Shown here in pieces: positions 1 to 11,059 of a DNA stretch of 64,000 nucleotides. The translations under genes and the position numbers were made by a program. The stretch spans positions 27,692,735 through 27,756,734 of the forward strand of contig CM053260.1 of the NCBI GenBank assembly GCA_028583405.1. The letters run 5' to 3'. Below the pieces are notes generated by a model, which worked only from the letters and a program-made list of their open reading frames with translations, made no database searches and was not told the DNA's origin. Numbering within the stretch: position 1 is the first letter of the stretch; the number at the start of each line of letters is the position of its first letter. This DNA is from Pogonophryne albipinna. Its lineage: Eukaryota; Chordata; Actinopteri; Perciformes; Artedidraconidae.

Positions 1-103
1 CAAACAGCAGCCAGGTTCTCTGTTCTTTCATAGTCCTTTTTCACTTCTACCAAAAGTTTATCCCGGTATGTTTACCTGAGAGTTACTTGGAAACACAGAC
101 ATG

Positions 104-158
104 CACACACACACACACACACACACACAAACCCCACCCACACACACACACACACACC
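104..158. repeat. (AC)n microsatellite, interrupted
   Basis: Two AC runs (about 104-129 and 138-158) are separated by a short C-rich interruption. They produce spurious Cys/Val-rich reading frames on the other strand. Confidence 0.95.
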
Positions 159-344
159 TGCATTCCTCTGGTATTGAACCACCCTAATTGGACTTTAAGC
201 CATGCCTTTGCTTCATATGCATAAATGTGTGTGCCCGCGCGCATATCCGTGCCCTTTCTCATTTCGCCTGCAGTGACAGGCTCGCTTCTCCTCGCTAATG
301 CTAACACGCTGCTGCTTAGCTTCTAATTAAGATGTATGAGTCAC

Positions 345-349
<5 letters not shown>

Positions 350-424
<75 letters not shown>
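350..424. repeat. (TG)n microsatellite
   Basis: About 75 bp of near-perfect TG dinucleotides. Alternating purine-pyrimidine DNA of this kind can adopt Z-form (general knowledge). Confidence 0.97.
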
Positions 425-426
<2 letters not shown>

Positions 427-1014
427 TGTGTTGTCATCATAGTCTGCCACACATGAATGGTGCTGTCTGCGTTGTGTTTGGCAGGGTTGAGCAGTTTTGC
501 GGCCAGGAACGTTGTCTAATTTAAGATGTCACACATGCTTGCTAGCTCATGTATGCACGCTTTTCACACACACTCACTCTTGCTGTAGTAGCAGGCAACA
601 CACGGTGGTCCAAAGGCCACACACACACACACATAACCACACTGTGCCATAGAACATCTTGATGGATAGGCAGTTGGGCGAGGGGGTGTTGATGAGAAAC
701 ACACAAATGTCATCTGTTTACAAACCCACACACAAAGGAATTTTTAAAAGCAGCAAACACTCTGCCGTCAGTTCCCTGGCAGGGTGATTACTACTTTTAT
801 CATCACGCTAATCATCAATCATCATCCCACAGACACATGGACGCTGACTTTCTGTAAACACACATGTTGTTGTTTGGTTTTATTGTGAGCTTACAATCAA
901 CTGCATTTAACGAAACTCCAGAGTTCAGTTAATTATTACCAAATAAATTGACCAAAAGCAGAAATACTCCTCTTTGAAGACCACATGTATAATACACATT
1001 TCAGAATAAGTTTT
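425..1014. other. No gene seen; CA-rich spacer
   Basis: Short CA runs near 570-640 and 700-735, otherwise unremarkable AT-rich sequence. No reading frame or repeat family was recognised. Confidence 0.5.
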
Positions 1015-1335
1015 ATAAGGCTTAGTTGAAAACTCGATTTTGAATGGTCAAATTCTGCAAATGTTTGCTAACAGACCGTTGCTAAGGAGAACAGACCGTT
1101 GCTAAGCAGGATCAAGGGACTATGTGCAGTCGTATCAATCCGCAGAAAGAAGTACATTTAACGTCAGCTGTGGACAACAACGGTTAGTTTCTCTAAGAAA
1201 ACACCATGGAATACTTTTTGAATTTTCTTTTTTGTATTTTCGGATAGCACGAACATTTAGATTCACGATGATGGCAGTGAAACATCTGAAACGTTTTTTT
1301 AAGATGGAGTTAAGTTACTCTACAAATTATCTAGA
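1015..1335 (+). mobile_element. Dispersed repeat family H, copy 1
   Basis: This segment matches three other places in the window: 39503-39790 and 57929-58140 in the same orientation, and 61440-61665 reversed. Shared blocks include TTGGTCAATTT-type sequence near the start, GTTGCTAAGGAGAACAGACC, CCGCAGAAAGAAGT, AACGTCAGCTGT and AACACCATGGAATACTTTTT. A short internal duplication containing ACAGACCGTTGCTAAG lies near 1071-1108. No transposase or clear inverted ends are visible, so the class is unknown. The 76-residue frame inside (1124-1354) has no family resemblance. Confidence 0.75.
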
Positions 1336-1741
1336 TTTTATTGCAATTTATTAAGAAGGATCACCAAGATTGTTTGGTGAATCGCTGAGTGCTTTCTAAC
1401 CACAACGTGTGTCATCCATGGTGGGTTTTTTGTTTCCATTGCTGATGATTTTTGCCACTGAGGAAAGGAGGCAATATGTCACTAACCGACCGAGTCTTCA
1501 TACGAGCGTGCCCACACAGACGAACATATAAACAAAACTCCATTTCATCCAGTCTTCATATCTTTCTGCAACATAGAGATTCCTGATTGCATCATTTTCA
1601 GTAATTCTACAATTCAAAAGTAATTGTATTCAAATCAGCAGTTCAAACTATTTGCTTCTCTGACTATAGTTATCGATAATAATAATATAATATATAGATA
1701 TTTGACGTTAGTTGTTTTACAATGTTTAATCAAAAGCAATG
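1336..1741. other. No feature recognised
   Basis: AT-rich sequence with a short AATAAT/TATA run near 1675-1700. Nothing else was seen. Confidence 0.5.
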
Positions 1742-1749
1742 CTGTAGTT

Positions 1750-2246
1750 CAGGGGTGTCAAACTCAAGGCCTGTGACTTCATTTCATGTGGCCCCGCAAG
1801 AGCTTGCAAAGAATATAATATGTTTATTATACGGTTACATGCCGATTTACAGAAGCACGTTGCCCATAAACTACATGTCCCACAATGCATCTCAAATTTG
1901 ACTTGTTCCTCTGGATCTGACTTTTTTTTCAAAATGTTACCTTTTCCCCAAAATATCACTTCTTTTTTTTTATTTCGACTTTTTAAATCATTTTGTGACT
2001 TTCTTACTGAAGAGACTTGCAATTATTTCCCCTAGGCTTCTGCTTTCAGACGTAGTTAATTATGAAGTTATTACCCTATCCGATAATAATCCAATGCAGA
2101 GGCATTAATGTAATATAATACATTATTTTATATATATTAAATATTTATATATGTATTTTTGATATAGTCTTATATATAAAACTGGCCCTTTGAGTGCAAC
2201 CATGATGCTGATGTGGCCCGAGATGAAATTGAGTTTGACACCCCTG
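1750..2246. mobile_element. Non-autonomous hAT element with intact 8-bp target duplication
   Basis: The ends are inverted repeats: CAGGGGTGTCAAACTCAA at the left and its complement at the right. They are flanked by a perfect 8-bp duplication, CTGTAGTT, at 1742-1749 and 2247-2254. Eight-base duplications and CAGGGGTGT-type ends are hallmarks of the hAT superfamily. At 497 bp with only short frames it encodes no transposase and must have been mobilised in trans. The near-identical duplications suggest a fairly recent insertion. Confidence 0.9.
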
Positions 2247-2254
2247 CTGTAGTT

Positions 2255-2654
2255 CAACTAAAAGTCAGTGAGAGTCAAGACATGTTGACATTTGATGAGC
2301 CAATTGATTCTCTGTTGGGCCTTTAAATCTGTGGTTATGTTTCCTTCAAGCTGAGGAAACAAAGGTAAGAATAACAATCTGTTCATATTTGTCCTTTTTG
2401 GTCTAATCCTCCTACAGGGAACACTTGACATTGTCACTGTGTCCCCAGCAGAAGCAAAACACGTCTAAATAGACGGTGATTAATCCATACATATAGAAGA
2501 AGGTCATATGACTTGAACTCTCCATCTGCCGTCACATATGGAATAGTCACTCCCGACTGTACTGTAAGTGCTGTACATATAATAAAAAATAGCCTACAGT
2601 AGAGACACTTTACAGCAAATACAACAGCACAGATTGTTCAGAATATCAATATGA
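2255..2654. other. No feature recognised
   Basis: Mixed-composition sequence with no long reading frame and no repeat shared elsewhere in the window. Confidence 0.45.
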
Positions 2655-3345
2655 GAAAAACGACACCCTCTGTCCTTAGACCCTCACATCGTACAAGGAA
2701 ACACTTCCAGAGAAAACCCACAGTTTAAGGGGAAACATGGGAGAAACCTCAGGGAGAGCAACAGAGGAGGGATCCCTCTCCCAGGACGGACAGACGTGCA
2801 ATAGATGCCGTGTGTAAATCGAAGAGATAATACATTTTACAGCATATAGACCGAATGTTAGGAAATGCATGTGTCTGTAATAAGAAGATGAATCCACGAG
2901 GATGTCAGCTAGAATCCTGTGGAAGCCATCAGGGAAGCAGCATGACGAGACCCAAGGCAGGACCGCAGAGACAGGTTCAGCCACGACCCGAAGTCCACGA
3001 CTTAATCCAGAACTCAGGATAGAGGATCCAAGACACAGGACTACAGCAAGAGGATCAGCCTCGACTCCGGATCCCGGCGTAGATATAGATACAAAACAAG
3101 AAAAAAGATTTGGCTGGGTTAATCGGAACAAGAGAATACACAGACAGAGACAGACAGACGGAAGAATAAGCACTCCCTTAGAATAGGTTGAGGGCAGGGG
3201 TAGCAAGTGAGAGAGTAAGAAACATAGGTGGAGAGGCACACTCAGGGAACAAGGTCCCCACTGGAGCCTTAGTTGGAAATTGATGAGAGATGGGATGAAA
3301 ATGATACAATGATACAATCACTGTGTTGAGATCACTTATAACAAA
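2655..3345. repeat. Probable interspersed retroelement-like repeat
   Basis: A run of sequence around GGACGGACAGACGTGCAATA, near 2783, resembles a phrase I recall as common in teleost repeats. That is memory, not a search. The 213-residue - strand frame (2676-3317) and the 94-residue + strand frame have no recognisable domain, and I treat both as by-products. Boundaries are approximate. Confidence 0.4.
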
Positions 3346-3481
3346 TGAGAAGCAATTCAACATTTAGGCTCAAATAAACCAGTAGTCTCCTCATAGAAAA
3401 ACATTATATTTTTTCTCCATGTTTATGTAAAATCCATGCTACTTTCTACTAGTTCTTCTACAACATTTCATAATGCTTTAA

Positions 3482-4282
3482 AGGTCCCATGTCATGGCCA
3501 TTTCTACTGATCATAATTCCATTGTTGAGGTCTACTAGAATATATTTACATTGTTCAATGTTCCAAACTCACATTGGTTTCTCAAACAGCATCTCTGTAT
3601 AGTCTGTGTATTCACTCTCTGTCCTACACGGCTTGTTGGAGCTCCTGCCCCCCCCTCCCTGTGAGCCCACTGTGCTCTGATTGGTCAGCTCGCCCACTCT
3701 GTTCTGATGAGTCCACCACCGTTACAGCGGGACATCAGTGATTATGTGTTACAATGGCGTTGGTTAGCAACCAGGAAATGACACCAGTAATGATAAACAG
3801 ATGAGAATGCTGCGTGGGGTCTGGGTGCCGTGTTGGCGGGACGTTGCGGGGCTCGCTGCTCCGCCCTTTGAGGCTCGAGGAGCGGACAGTGTGAGCTGGA
3901 ATACTGGTGTCGTTTCCTGGTTGATGCGTGGGGTCTGCGAGACAGCGAGACACGGCAAAACTCTAACGTTCAACTCGTGTGTGTGTGCAGAAATCCGCGG
4001 AGCCGCAGCTGAGGAAAGATAAGGCTGAGTATGTGTGTGTGAGGAGGGCCGTTACGTCACTATACTCGTTAGGTCACAGAACCCTGGAAGAAACAAATGG
4101 AAAAAGAGAAATGTCCAACGAGGCGTTCTGGGGCAGCATAGACAGGTATTTTCTGTGTTAGAGTTTTACTCGCTACAGGGTGTACTTTGAGGGTTTGTGA
4201 TCTGCAGACCGTTTACATGCAGAAAAACCTTCATAACACACAAGGGGACGGGTAATAACCGGAAAAGCATGACATGGGACCT
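3482..4282. mobile_element. TTAA-bounded inverted-repeat element, family A
   Basis: The element begins AGGTCCCATGTCATGG and ends with the near complement CATGACATGGGACCT. It is bounded by TTAA at 3478-3481 and 4283-4286, a target duplication typical of piggyBac-type insertion. It is 801 bp long with no transposase. The right-hand part contains GCAGACCGTTTACATGCA, which aligns with the right end of family B (for example 23695-23771). A CTCTGATTGGTCAGCT block near 3673 is also shared with family B, so the two families are related. Confidence 0.85.
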
Positions 4283-4286
4283 TTAA

Positions 4287-4983
4287 CGTACAACTCATTA
4301 TTTCTCGCCCTCTGCCTGTCTGTTTACACACTTGTCTCTTCAAGCCCACTTCCCAAAATGAAATCCCAGTCGCTCTGATTGGGTTGGGCAAAATAATATG
4401 GGGCACCTCTGAATAACTTTTCAAACCACATGTTTTCTGAGCTGCAGACCACTAAAAACTGACCCTTTTAAATCTTGGGTACAGTGAAATGCTAATAACT
4501 GATTTGATTGCTACAAGGAACTTTAGCAATCAAGATAACGAGCAACAAGAGGCTTTAAGGCCAATGGCTGTTTTGAAAAATAATTATCCGTGTGTTCATC
4601 ATTTCCAGTTTCCCCTTTCACATTACATGCAGTCCTTTGATTTAAAAGTTGGCAACCCTCCTGTGAACACCTTGGTTATCTTACCCGTTGTTCCTTTCTT
4701 CAGATAAGTTTTCCTTAAGTCATTGCCGTTTCTGTTTCTATGAGATATGAGTGCTGAGGGTGCCGCTGTTAGAGGGACCTCTTGTCAGACCGAAAGTAAA
4801 GACATGACCCCCGAAAGTAGAACGCTTGAATGAAGGATGTGGCCAATCAGAATTGACAAAGTGTCAATCACACCATGGAGCGATTGGGATTTATAGTGAA
4901 GAGATTTCTTTAGACTCTACTATTTTGTTGTGGATTATCCATCCATCGTAGCGGAGGAAGCAGTTTCAGCAGAAGGTTCACGG
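4287..4983. other. No gene seen
   Basis: Short reading frames only. No repeat shared with the rest of the window was recognised. Confidence 0.45.
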
Positions 4984-5270
4984 TTCTTTATTTGTCATCC
5001 GAACATAGCTACAGTGTAGTTATGTCGATGAAAATCTTAGGTCACTTCTCCAACAGTGCAACACAATAATACAGATAAACAGAAAAATATAGTGCAAGTA
5101 AATATTAAAAAGTAAATACAAAAAGAAAAATAGTTGAAAAAAGTGAAATAGTTAAATAAGAGTCTATATGCAAGCTATTGGAATGATATATTAGATAAAT
5201 AGATAAATAAGTACTAAGTAGCAGATGAATGTTATGGATGTTGTTTCAACAGTTCAGGTGTTTAACAGTC

Positions 5271-5657
5271 TTATTGTCTGTTGGATGAAACTGTCTCTGA
5301 ATCTGGTGGTTTTTGTCCAGATGCTGCGGAAACGCCTGCCAGTTTGTGGCTGGGGTGATGGGGGTCTTTTGTAATCCTGAGGGATTTCTTCCTGAGCCGC
5401 TGGGAGTAAAGGTCCTCCATGGATGGCAGCTCCGTCCTGGTGATGTTCTGTGCAGTTTTCACCACCCTCTGTAAAGCCTTACGGTTGAGGGCGGTGCAGC
5501 TGCCGTACCAGGCCGTGATGCAGTCAGGATCCTCTCTATGGTGCACCTGTAGAAGTTGCAGAGTATCCTGGAGTCCATGTTGAACCTCCTCAGCCTGCGG
5601 TGGAAGAAGAGCCGCTGTCAAGCTTTCTTGGTGATGGTGGTGGTGTGAAGAGTCCAT
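5271..5657 (-). pseudogene. LINE ORF2 C-terminal remnant (L2-like)
   Basis: The 128-residue frame carries the signature CITAWYGSCTALNRKALQRV followed by VVKTAQNITRTELPSMEDLY. This resembles the C-terminal region of fish L2-like ORF2 proteins, downstream of the reverse transcriptase core. The N-terminal His-rich residues are a decayed stretch, not a start: the frame opens exactly where the inserted element at 5658 begins. A working ORF2 would be several hundred residues longer and include endonuclease and reverse transcriptase domains, which are absent. It is not expected to make a functional protein. Confidence 0.8.
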
Positions 5658-6867
5658 AGAGGCTTCTCAATACTCAAATTTCCCCTCCTCGACTCCTCGA
5701 CTCCTCGGTCCTCCGGTAGTGACCCGGAAATGAATTTCAGCGCGCCATTTTGAAGGACATCTCATTTCTTTAAATGCACACCGAGGACCGAGGATCGAGC
5801 ATCGAGGAGGCTCTCTGGAGGAGCTATAACCGAGGATACACTGATGGGTCCTCCACGGCTCCTCCGCGGATGCATTTCTGGGAACGGTGGAGGCGTGACG
5901 CACGGCCGGACTTATCTCAGCCAATGACAGCTCTGCATGCATCCCCTGGATATTATTTTATTAACTGCTCTCATCGCAACACGATGTTTACAGTGAGAAC
6001 AGCTGTGAGGTCCGTGCAGAAAGCAGAGCAGTGTACAATATATATCACTCAGTATAACAGGCCTACATTACTCTCTTTATTTGCTGTAGTTTAGTAGATA
6101 TCTACAAATAAAGAGTCAATATTTTTCTAAGACCATTTAGTGCTTCACATAATAAAATACACAACGGCTGTAGCCTGATTATGCTTTAGGAGCTGTAAGT
6201 GTGTGTGGTAGGCAGTGTGTATGTGTGTGTGTGGTACAGTATGTAGGTGTGTGTGTGGTACAGTATGTAGGTGTGTGTGTGGTACAGTATGTAGGTGTGT
6301 GTTGTACAGTGACAGACGGGTCTCAGTTGGTTTGGTGTCCTCTGCTTACTTTTAATACTTGTAAATACAACTTTTGGCCCGTAATTTCAATTCCCCATTT
6401 CAGCGACCAGAGAGAGGGGGGGGGGGGGGGATATATCCAGTCTCTGATTGTGTTACGTTATTATGAGAGTGCTCTCATACTTTAAATTGTATATATTTAT
6501 ATAAATATATTTGTGTGTGTGTGTCCGCATCTGTAGCCTGTTATTGTCTCATTATACCGCACTCTCATTTAATTCAAAGTAAATATGTGGGGGAACAATG
6601 TTCAGCTGATGTAACAGAGATTATAAAATACAGCGCTATGACAAAACACTCGACAGCTGATGCAGCTGTTGCCACGTAATAATGAACGGACGTCGCTTTA
6701 ATATGACCGCTCAGAGGAGAGGAGTTCTCATTTCTTTCAACGTCTGCTGCTTCCCCTCCTCTCTCCTCGGTTCCCCTCCTCGGTCCTCCGCTCATATCTC
6801 CTGTGGGCGGGACTAAGTCTCGAGGAGGGGAGTCGAGGAGGGGAAATTTAAGAATTGAGAAGCCTCT
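5658..6867. mobile_element. 1.2-kb inverted-repeat DNA element inserted in the LINE
   Basis: The ends are long inverted repeats of about 40 bp, rich in CTCCTCG/CGAGGAG, starting AGAGGCTTCTCAAT and ending with the complement AGAAGCCTCT. A 3-bp CAT duplication lies at 5655-5657 and 6868-6870. LINE coding sequence resumes immediately outside both ends. No transposase is visible. A 3-bp duplication suggests a PIF/Harbinger-like mechanism, but CAT is not its usual TWA target, so the class stays open. Confidence 0.8.
6208..6312. repeat. 24-bp minisatellite
   Basis: About four copies of a 24-bp unit made of a GT run plus GGTACAGTATGTA. Because 24 is divisible by three, a forward frame shows an eight-residue repeat. 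It lies inside the element at 5658-6867. Confidence 0.9.
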
Positions 6868-6891
6868 CATGTCAGGTCCTCAGTGATGTGG

Positions 6892-7821
6892 TGTTGTCAC
6901 GATACCAACATTTTGGTTTCGATACCAAGTCAAGAATTGCGATTCCGATTCTTTTTCGATACTTTTCTTTTATTATTTTCATGATCAATAAAATTGTAGT
7001 TTATCTGTTAAGTGTTTTCTTACAACATGGTCTCTTCTTTATACTTGAGTTTATGTGATTTATTTGATAGTTAACTTTATATTTTATTAACATGTAATAG
7101 TACAGTAATATAAATAATTATTGACAAAATGTACATTGCAGATGTTAGCCACATTGGTAAGTTAGCTAAAAAGATAGCCAGACAGTTATCATTGCCATTA
7201 ATTGCCTCGTCAAACTACTAAAACGTTCGTTTGTCATAAAATAAATTACACTTGTTTGACTTAGATTTGAGGGCATGGGCTGAGCATGATGTAATTATGT
7301 TATCTATCACATTCGCTAACCTGTCTGTCTTTAAATTCTTTAACAGCTCTGGATGCCGGTCGGCGAGGTGTTTAGCCAAGTCTGATGTGTTGGCTCCCTT
7401 GGTTTGCAGGGATCTAAAACATTTCTCACAGACAGGCCTCGTGGTGTCCGTAGGCTTGCCCTCACTGTCAGAGATATAGCTCAAATACTTCAAAATTTTG
7501 CTTCTGGCGTCTTTTTTGTCAACAAGCCGAGGCGCAGCGGCAGTTACACTCCCACTTGCAGCCACTTGCTCCCCGTTTTCTCACATGCTCTGGCAGCTAG
7601 CGCGTGCACGAGAGAGGGGAGGGACTGCAGGCACGGCTGCAGTGCAGGGAGTGGAAGCAGAGCGCTGAACACACACGGCTCTTATTAAAATGGCGCTTTC
7701 TCACCGGAGTACTTTTCCCCGTCATTCTTAAAGTACCGATACTAATGAAACGGAGGAATCGTAACGTTTTTAACGGCAGGGTATCGCGGTACCTATCAAG
7801 TATCGGTACACCGTGCAACAC
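6892..7821 (-). mobile_element. hAT element with transposase 5' fragment
   Basis: Inverted ends TGTTGTCACGATACC (left) and the complement of GTGTTGCACGGTGTACC (right) are flanked by 8-bp duplications, TGATGTGG at 6884-6891 and TAATGTGG at 7822-7829, with one substitution. The flanks are both LINE sequence, confirming insertion into the older LINE. The element is about 930 bp and keeps only the start of a transposase gene on the - strand, so it is an internally deleted derivative. Confidence 0.85.
7218..7565 (-). pseudogene. BED zinc-finger fragment of a hAT transposase
   Basis: The 115-residue frame contains a BED-type zinc finger: Cys46 and Cys49 (VCEKC), then His66 and His71 in LAKHLADRHPEL, preceded by a hydrophobic/basic helix (ILKYLSYIS). 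BED fingers are the DNA-binding N-terminal domains of hAT transposases and of domesticated ZBED proteins. The catalytic RNase H-like core and C-terminal dimerisation region are missing, and the frame ends within the element. The hAT ends around it make a transposon origin far more likely than a host ZBED gene. The frame is intact over the finger, so a short DNA-binding product is conceivable but unproven. Confidence 0.8.
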
Positions 7822-7890
7822 TAATGTGGACACCGAGGAACCTGAAGCTGCTGACTCTCTCCAGAAGGCCCCAAACTCCTCTTTCCCTGG

Positions 7891-9046
7891 CCACATTTAT
7901 AGGTTATATTTAAATTAACATCTGATACAACTACACACTTTGGTGACCACCTATCTGTGTGCCTGCCAAGTTGTCTAGCTTTTGCTTTATAAGAAACCAA
8001 TTATTAATTTTGGTTATTCATATTGAAGGATAACAAAGAAGCACCTTCCATTGTGCTGTCATTAGTGCCTCCTTTTCATGTCAAGACAACTCACTCAGAG
8101 TGTCGTGACAAGCCAAGGAGGATAAATGGTTTTAGGGTTTTAGATTAATTTCTCCCAGAAAGTCATGACCAAGAGAGATGTGCAGCATGAATCGTTTGAC
8201 AGAACTGCAATTACCTCTGATTACTTTCCTAATCATAATCAAACAGGCTCCATGTTGTCCGTGACAGGGTTGAACTCAAACGGTGTCCTTGTCAGGGAGC
8301 GTGCCTGATAATGATTGCGACTTTATGCTTCAGGTGGGAGAAGATGTGTTGTGTGTTTCAGGTGTGTTTACTCCGCACAACAAACACGTTCCTTTATCAG
8401 ATCTGAAATTAAATTATAAACTTGTCTTCCCGTCTAAAATGATAACGCCCGAATGGCACCCATTTGTATGAATAAACCCACGTGTTAATTGCCTCCAGCT
8501 AGTCTGATACACATGTAAATTTGGTTTGGTGGTTCGTTTAAAATAATTCCCAACCATTTAGCGTCTGATCTGTCCACCTGGTATTACAAAGTGTATCTTT
8601 AGCACTCCGCAGTGTGAGCATTTGAGAGATGTTGTTAAATGGCACAGTTACTCTAATGGATTCTGCTGGAGATAGTGCATCGGCCAACTCATCAGCCTTA
8701 CGAGGGCACTCAAACTATTGTACCCAGTAGATGAGATTTTTATCAGTCTGGATGGAAATGATAGGAGAATAATAGCTAATGGTGTGCATCCATTTTTACA
8801 CTGCGCTGTGGTTTATCAAAGCCGGGATCTCCCCCTCGACACTTCATTTCAGTTTTTAAACTTCAGAGATAAGCTCAGTGGTGAACACTGCAGGAGGGAA
8901 ATACAAAGTAAAGACATGTGTGGGAATAAACAAGTTAAATATCTGTGGAGATCCAATGCAGAGGGAATGCTTACAACGTGGTAAGGCAAACACTTGTATT
9001 GTATCCAATTTGAATTTTCTTAATAAGCTCTGTATAAGCTATGAAG
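7891..9046. other. No gene or repeat recognised
   Basis: About 1.15 kb without a recognised repeat. It contains AT-rich homeodomain-like words such as GCAATTACC, CTAATCATAATCAAAC and TGATAATGATTG between 8200 and 8320, but no coding signal. It could be unique or conserved non-coding DNA, which cannot be decided by eye. Confidence 0.4.
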
Positions 9047-9050
9047 TTAA

Positions 9051-9412
9051 AAAAGGACATATTATGCTCAATTTCAGGAACATATTAGTATTTTTTGCTC
9101 CTACTGGGACATGTCTCCATGCTTTAATGTTCAAAAAGCTCTTCATGTTTCTCATACTGCCTGTGCTGCAGCACCTCTTTTCACCCTCTGTCTGAAACCA
9201 GAGCCCAGTCTGCTCTGATTGGTCAGCTGGCCGGCTCTGTTGTGATTGGTCAACTGCTTAGAGATGTCCCGCCCCTTATCATATCACGTACAATGTGTTG
9301 GAGCTCTAGCCAATAGAAGCACGAGTGTAGTGATGTCACTATGTTATGGAAGTAAACAAAGGACTCCAATGGAGGCAGGGGGGGGGGGTGTGTGAGAGAG
9401 AAACTCCAAGAA
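9051..9412 (+). mobile_element. TTAA-bounded element family B, copy 1 (right end lost)
   Basis: TTAA at 9047-9050 is followed by sequence matching the left part of the full copy at 23379-23771: shared blocks GGGACATGTCTCCATGCTTT, CTGCCTGTGCTGCAGCACCT and GATTGGTCAGCTGGCCGGCT. The right-end block GCAGACCATTTACATGCA is missing. A G-run near 9379-9389 marks later change. Confidence 0.85.
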
Positions 9413-9884
9413 ATCAATGTTCACTGTCCGTAAAAATACCTGGAATCAAAAAGCGGGTTCTCACAATAAACTCCTGTCATATTGTATGACATGTAAATCT
9501 AATAAACAATCACATATCAGTGTCTGCTGTCACACACATTATTAAAAAGTGTGCCATATTCAGAAATAAAATGCAAAACTTGTGTCATGCATATAAACTG
9601 AATATAGCCAATTACTCAGAGCCATGAGGAAGAATAATTGTGTCCCTGCCCCCCCCTCTGAGAGACAGCAGGGGTTTGAGGATCCAGCCGAGCTGTCAGA
9701 TCAGCTGTGGAAAAAACAATCTTGTTTTTGTTGTTGTGAGCTGTTGATGGAATCGAGCACCTAAACTGACATATTTATGTATTACCTTGGTAAAAAAGCT
9801 GAAACTCTATCTCTTCAGTATCAGGAGAAACAGCTACCAGCACCCGATTTCATGTTTTTAGAATTGTTTATTTCTACTGTTTTC
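9413..9884. other. No feature recognised
   Basis: Unassigned sequence with a CCCCCCC tract near 9650. No reading frame of note. Confidence 0.4.
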
Positions 9885-9977
9885 ATTTCTTTTTATGTGT
9901 AATGCCTTGTTTTTGATGCTGCTGCAATGCAAACATGTCCCAATTTGTGATCAATAATGTAAATCTTATCTTATCTT
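9885..9977 (+). repeat. Rex1-like LINE 3' tail
   Basis: A degenerate TGCTGCTGCAATGCAAA...TGTGATCAATAATGTAA stretch ends in CTTAT repeats. This resembles the 3' tails seen reversed at 25505-25580 and 59926-59990, all ending in short tandem repeats as in Rex1-type LINEs. Confidence 0.6.
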
Positions 9978-10194
9978 CGACTCATCATTAACACTTCCAA
10001 ATTGACATGTGTATATATATATATATATTTAACACACCCAAACTTATTAATATCTGTATGCAAACATTTAGAATTTTAACTGAAACTGTCACTTATTTCA
10101 CATATTTTGATCCTTTCTTATTCTTACATTTCTTTATTTCTACTTTAATAATCGTGTGAATTCATATCCGTCTTATCCTGTGTTTCACCCTTAT

Positions 10195-10247
10195 TGTTGT
10201 TGCGACTCAGACACCTGCATTTCCCTAAGCTTAATAAAGCTTATCTT
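10195..10247 (+). repeat. Second Rex1-like LINE 3' tail
   Basis: GCATTTCCCTAAGCTTAATA followed by AAGCTTATCTT resembles the end of the neighbouring tail. No coding part survives. Confidence 0.45.
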
Positions 10248-10497
10248 TTGGCCAATATTGCAGTCACTATAACATGCACTTTTAAAACCCTAACCTGCCA
10301 TTATCATAATTGTAGTAGTGTGACAACCCAATAGTTCAGTTGGAAAGACTTGGATGTGACCCACTTATTAACCTACTTTGGTTTGCTCCTTTTGGCAGTG
10401 TCCAGTAGACCTAGTTTGCCCACATTTTAATAATGTCATGGAAAAAGTATTTAGTCATTTTGAAGTTAACAGCAGGGTTAAAAGTTTACTATTTTAA

Positions 10498-10705
10498 AAG
10501 ACGACATATTATTCTGATGTTCAGGTTCATATTAGTATTTAGTGTCTCTACTGTGACATGTCCCCTTGCTTTAATGTTCAAAAAGCTCATTATTTTTCTC
10601 ATACTGCCTGTGCTGCAGCCCCTCTTTTCACCCTCTGTCTGAAACCAGAGCCCAGAGCTGGCCGGCTCTGTTTTGTGTGGTCAACCGCTTAGAGATGTCT
10701 TAGAT
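10498..10705 (+). mobile_element. Family B, copy 2 (truncated)
   Basis: It follows a TTAA at 10494-10497. It shares TTCATATTAGTATTTAGTGT, CATACTGCCTGTGCTGCAGC and CTGAAACCAGAGCCCAGAGC with the other copies. A short deletion removes part of the TCTGCTCTGATTGGTCAGCT segment, and the right half is lost. Confidence 0.8.
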
Positions 10706-11059
10706 ATGTCAAAGCAATATTGTAAATGAATATGCTTTTTGTTACCATCAACTTGTTACTTGTCTCCCGTTTTTGTTTGCAGCCTTTGATCCGGCCTGTA
10801 ATCCCGGACGAGCCCCCAATTTATACAGATTGACCCGTATACTTGTAACACAAATGCGGAAGTTCACCCAAACTGAAAACTTAACATAAATATCAAGAAC
10901 CAAAAAAAGTGTAAATCTGGACTGTCCCCTGCATTGTGCATGGTGACAAAGAGAGAGCTGAAGCATGTTCTGCAGCCCTCGTAAGTTAAGACATATGAAG
11001 CTCAGCGCAAATTCAACTATAGGAAGACCGTCTTTAGAATCTATCATTCACATATTTCC
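10706..11059. other. No feature recognised
   Basis: A 99-residue - strand frame here (10748-11047) shows no domain. No repeat recognised. Confidence 0.4.

Larger units (their letters stand above)
4984..7890 (-). mobile_element. L2-type LINE, 5'-truncated, split by two later insertions
   Basis: Three LINE pieces lie on the - strand: 4984-5657 (3' end and C-terminal ORF2), 6868-6891, and about 7822-7890. Read across the insertions at 5658-6867 and 6892-7821, the frame recovers a short FLGVH / ITEDLTW motif found in fish L2-like ORF2 proteins just before the segment at 5271-5657. The 3' tail (about 4984-5075) matches, in reverse complement, the tails at 46603-46692 and 57085-57165. The copy is dead: truncated at its 5' end, interrupted and frameshifted. 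Confidence 0.8.

Noticed and set aside
2676..3317. 213-residue - strand protein
   Set aside because: No domain, low-complexity Ser/Leu-rich composition, and it lies in a probable interspersed repeat. A 94-residue frame overlaps it on the other strand.
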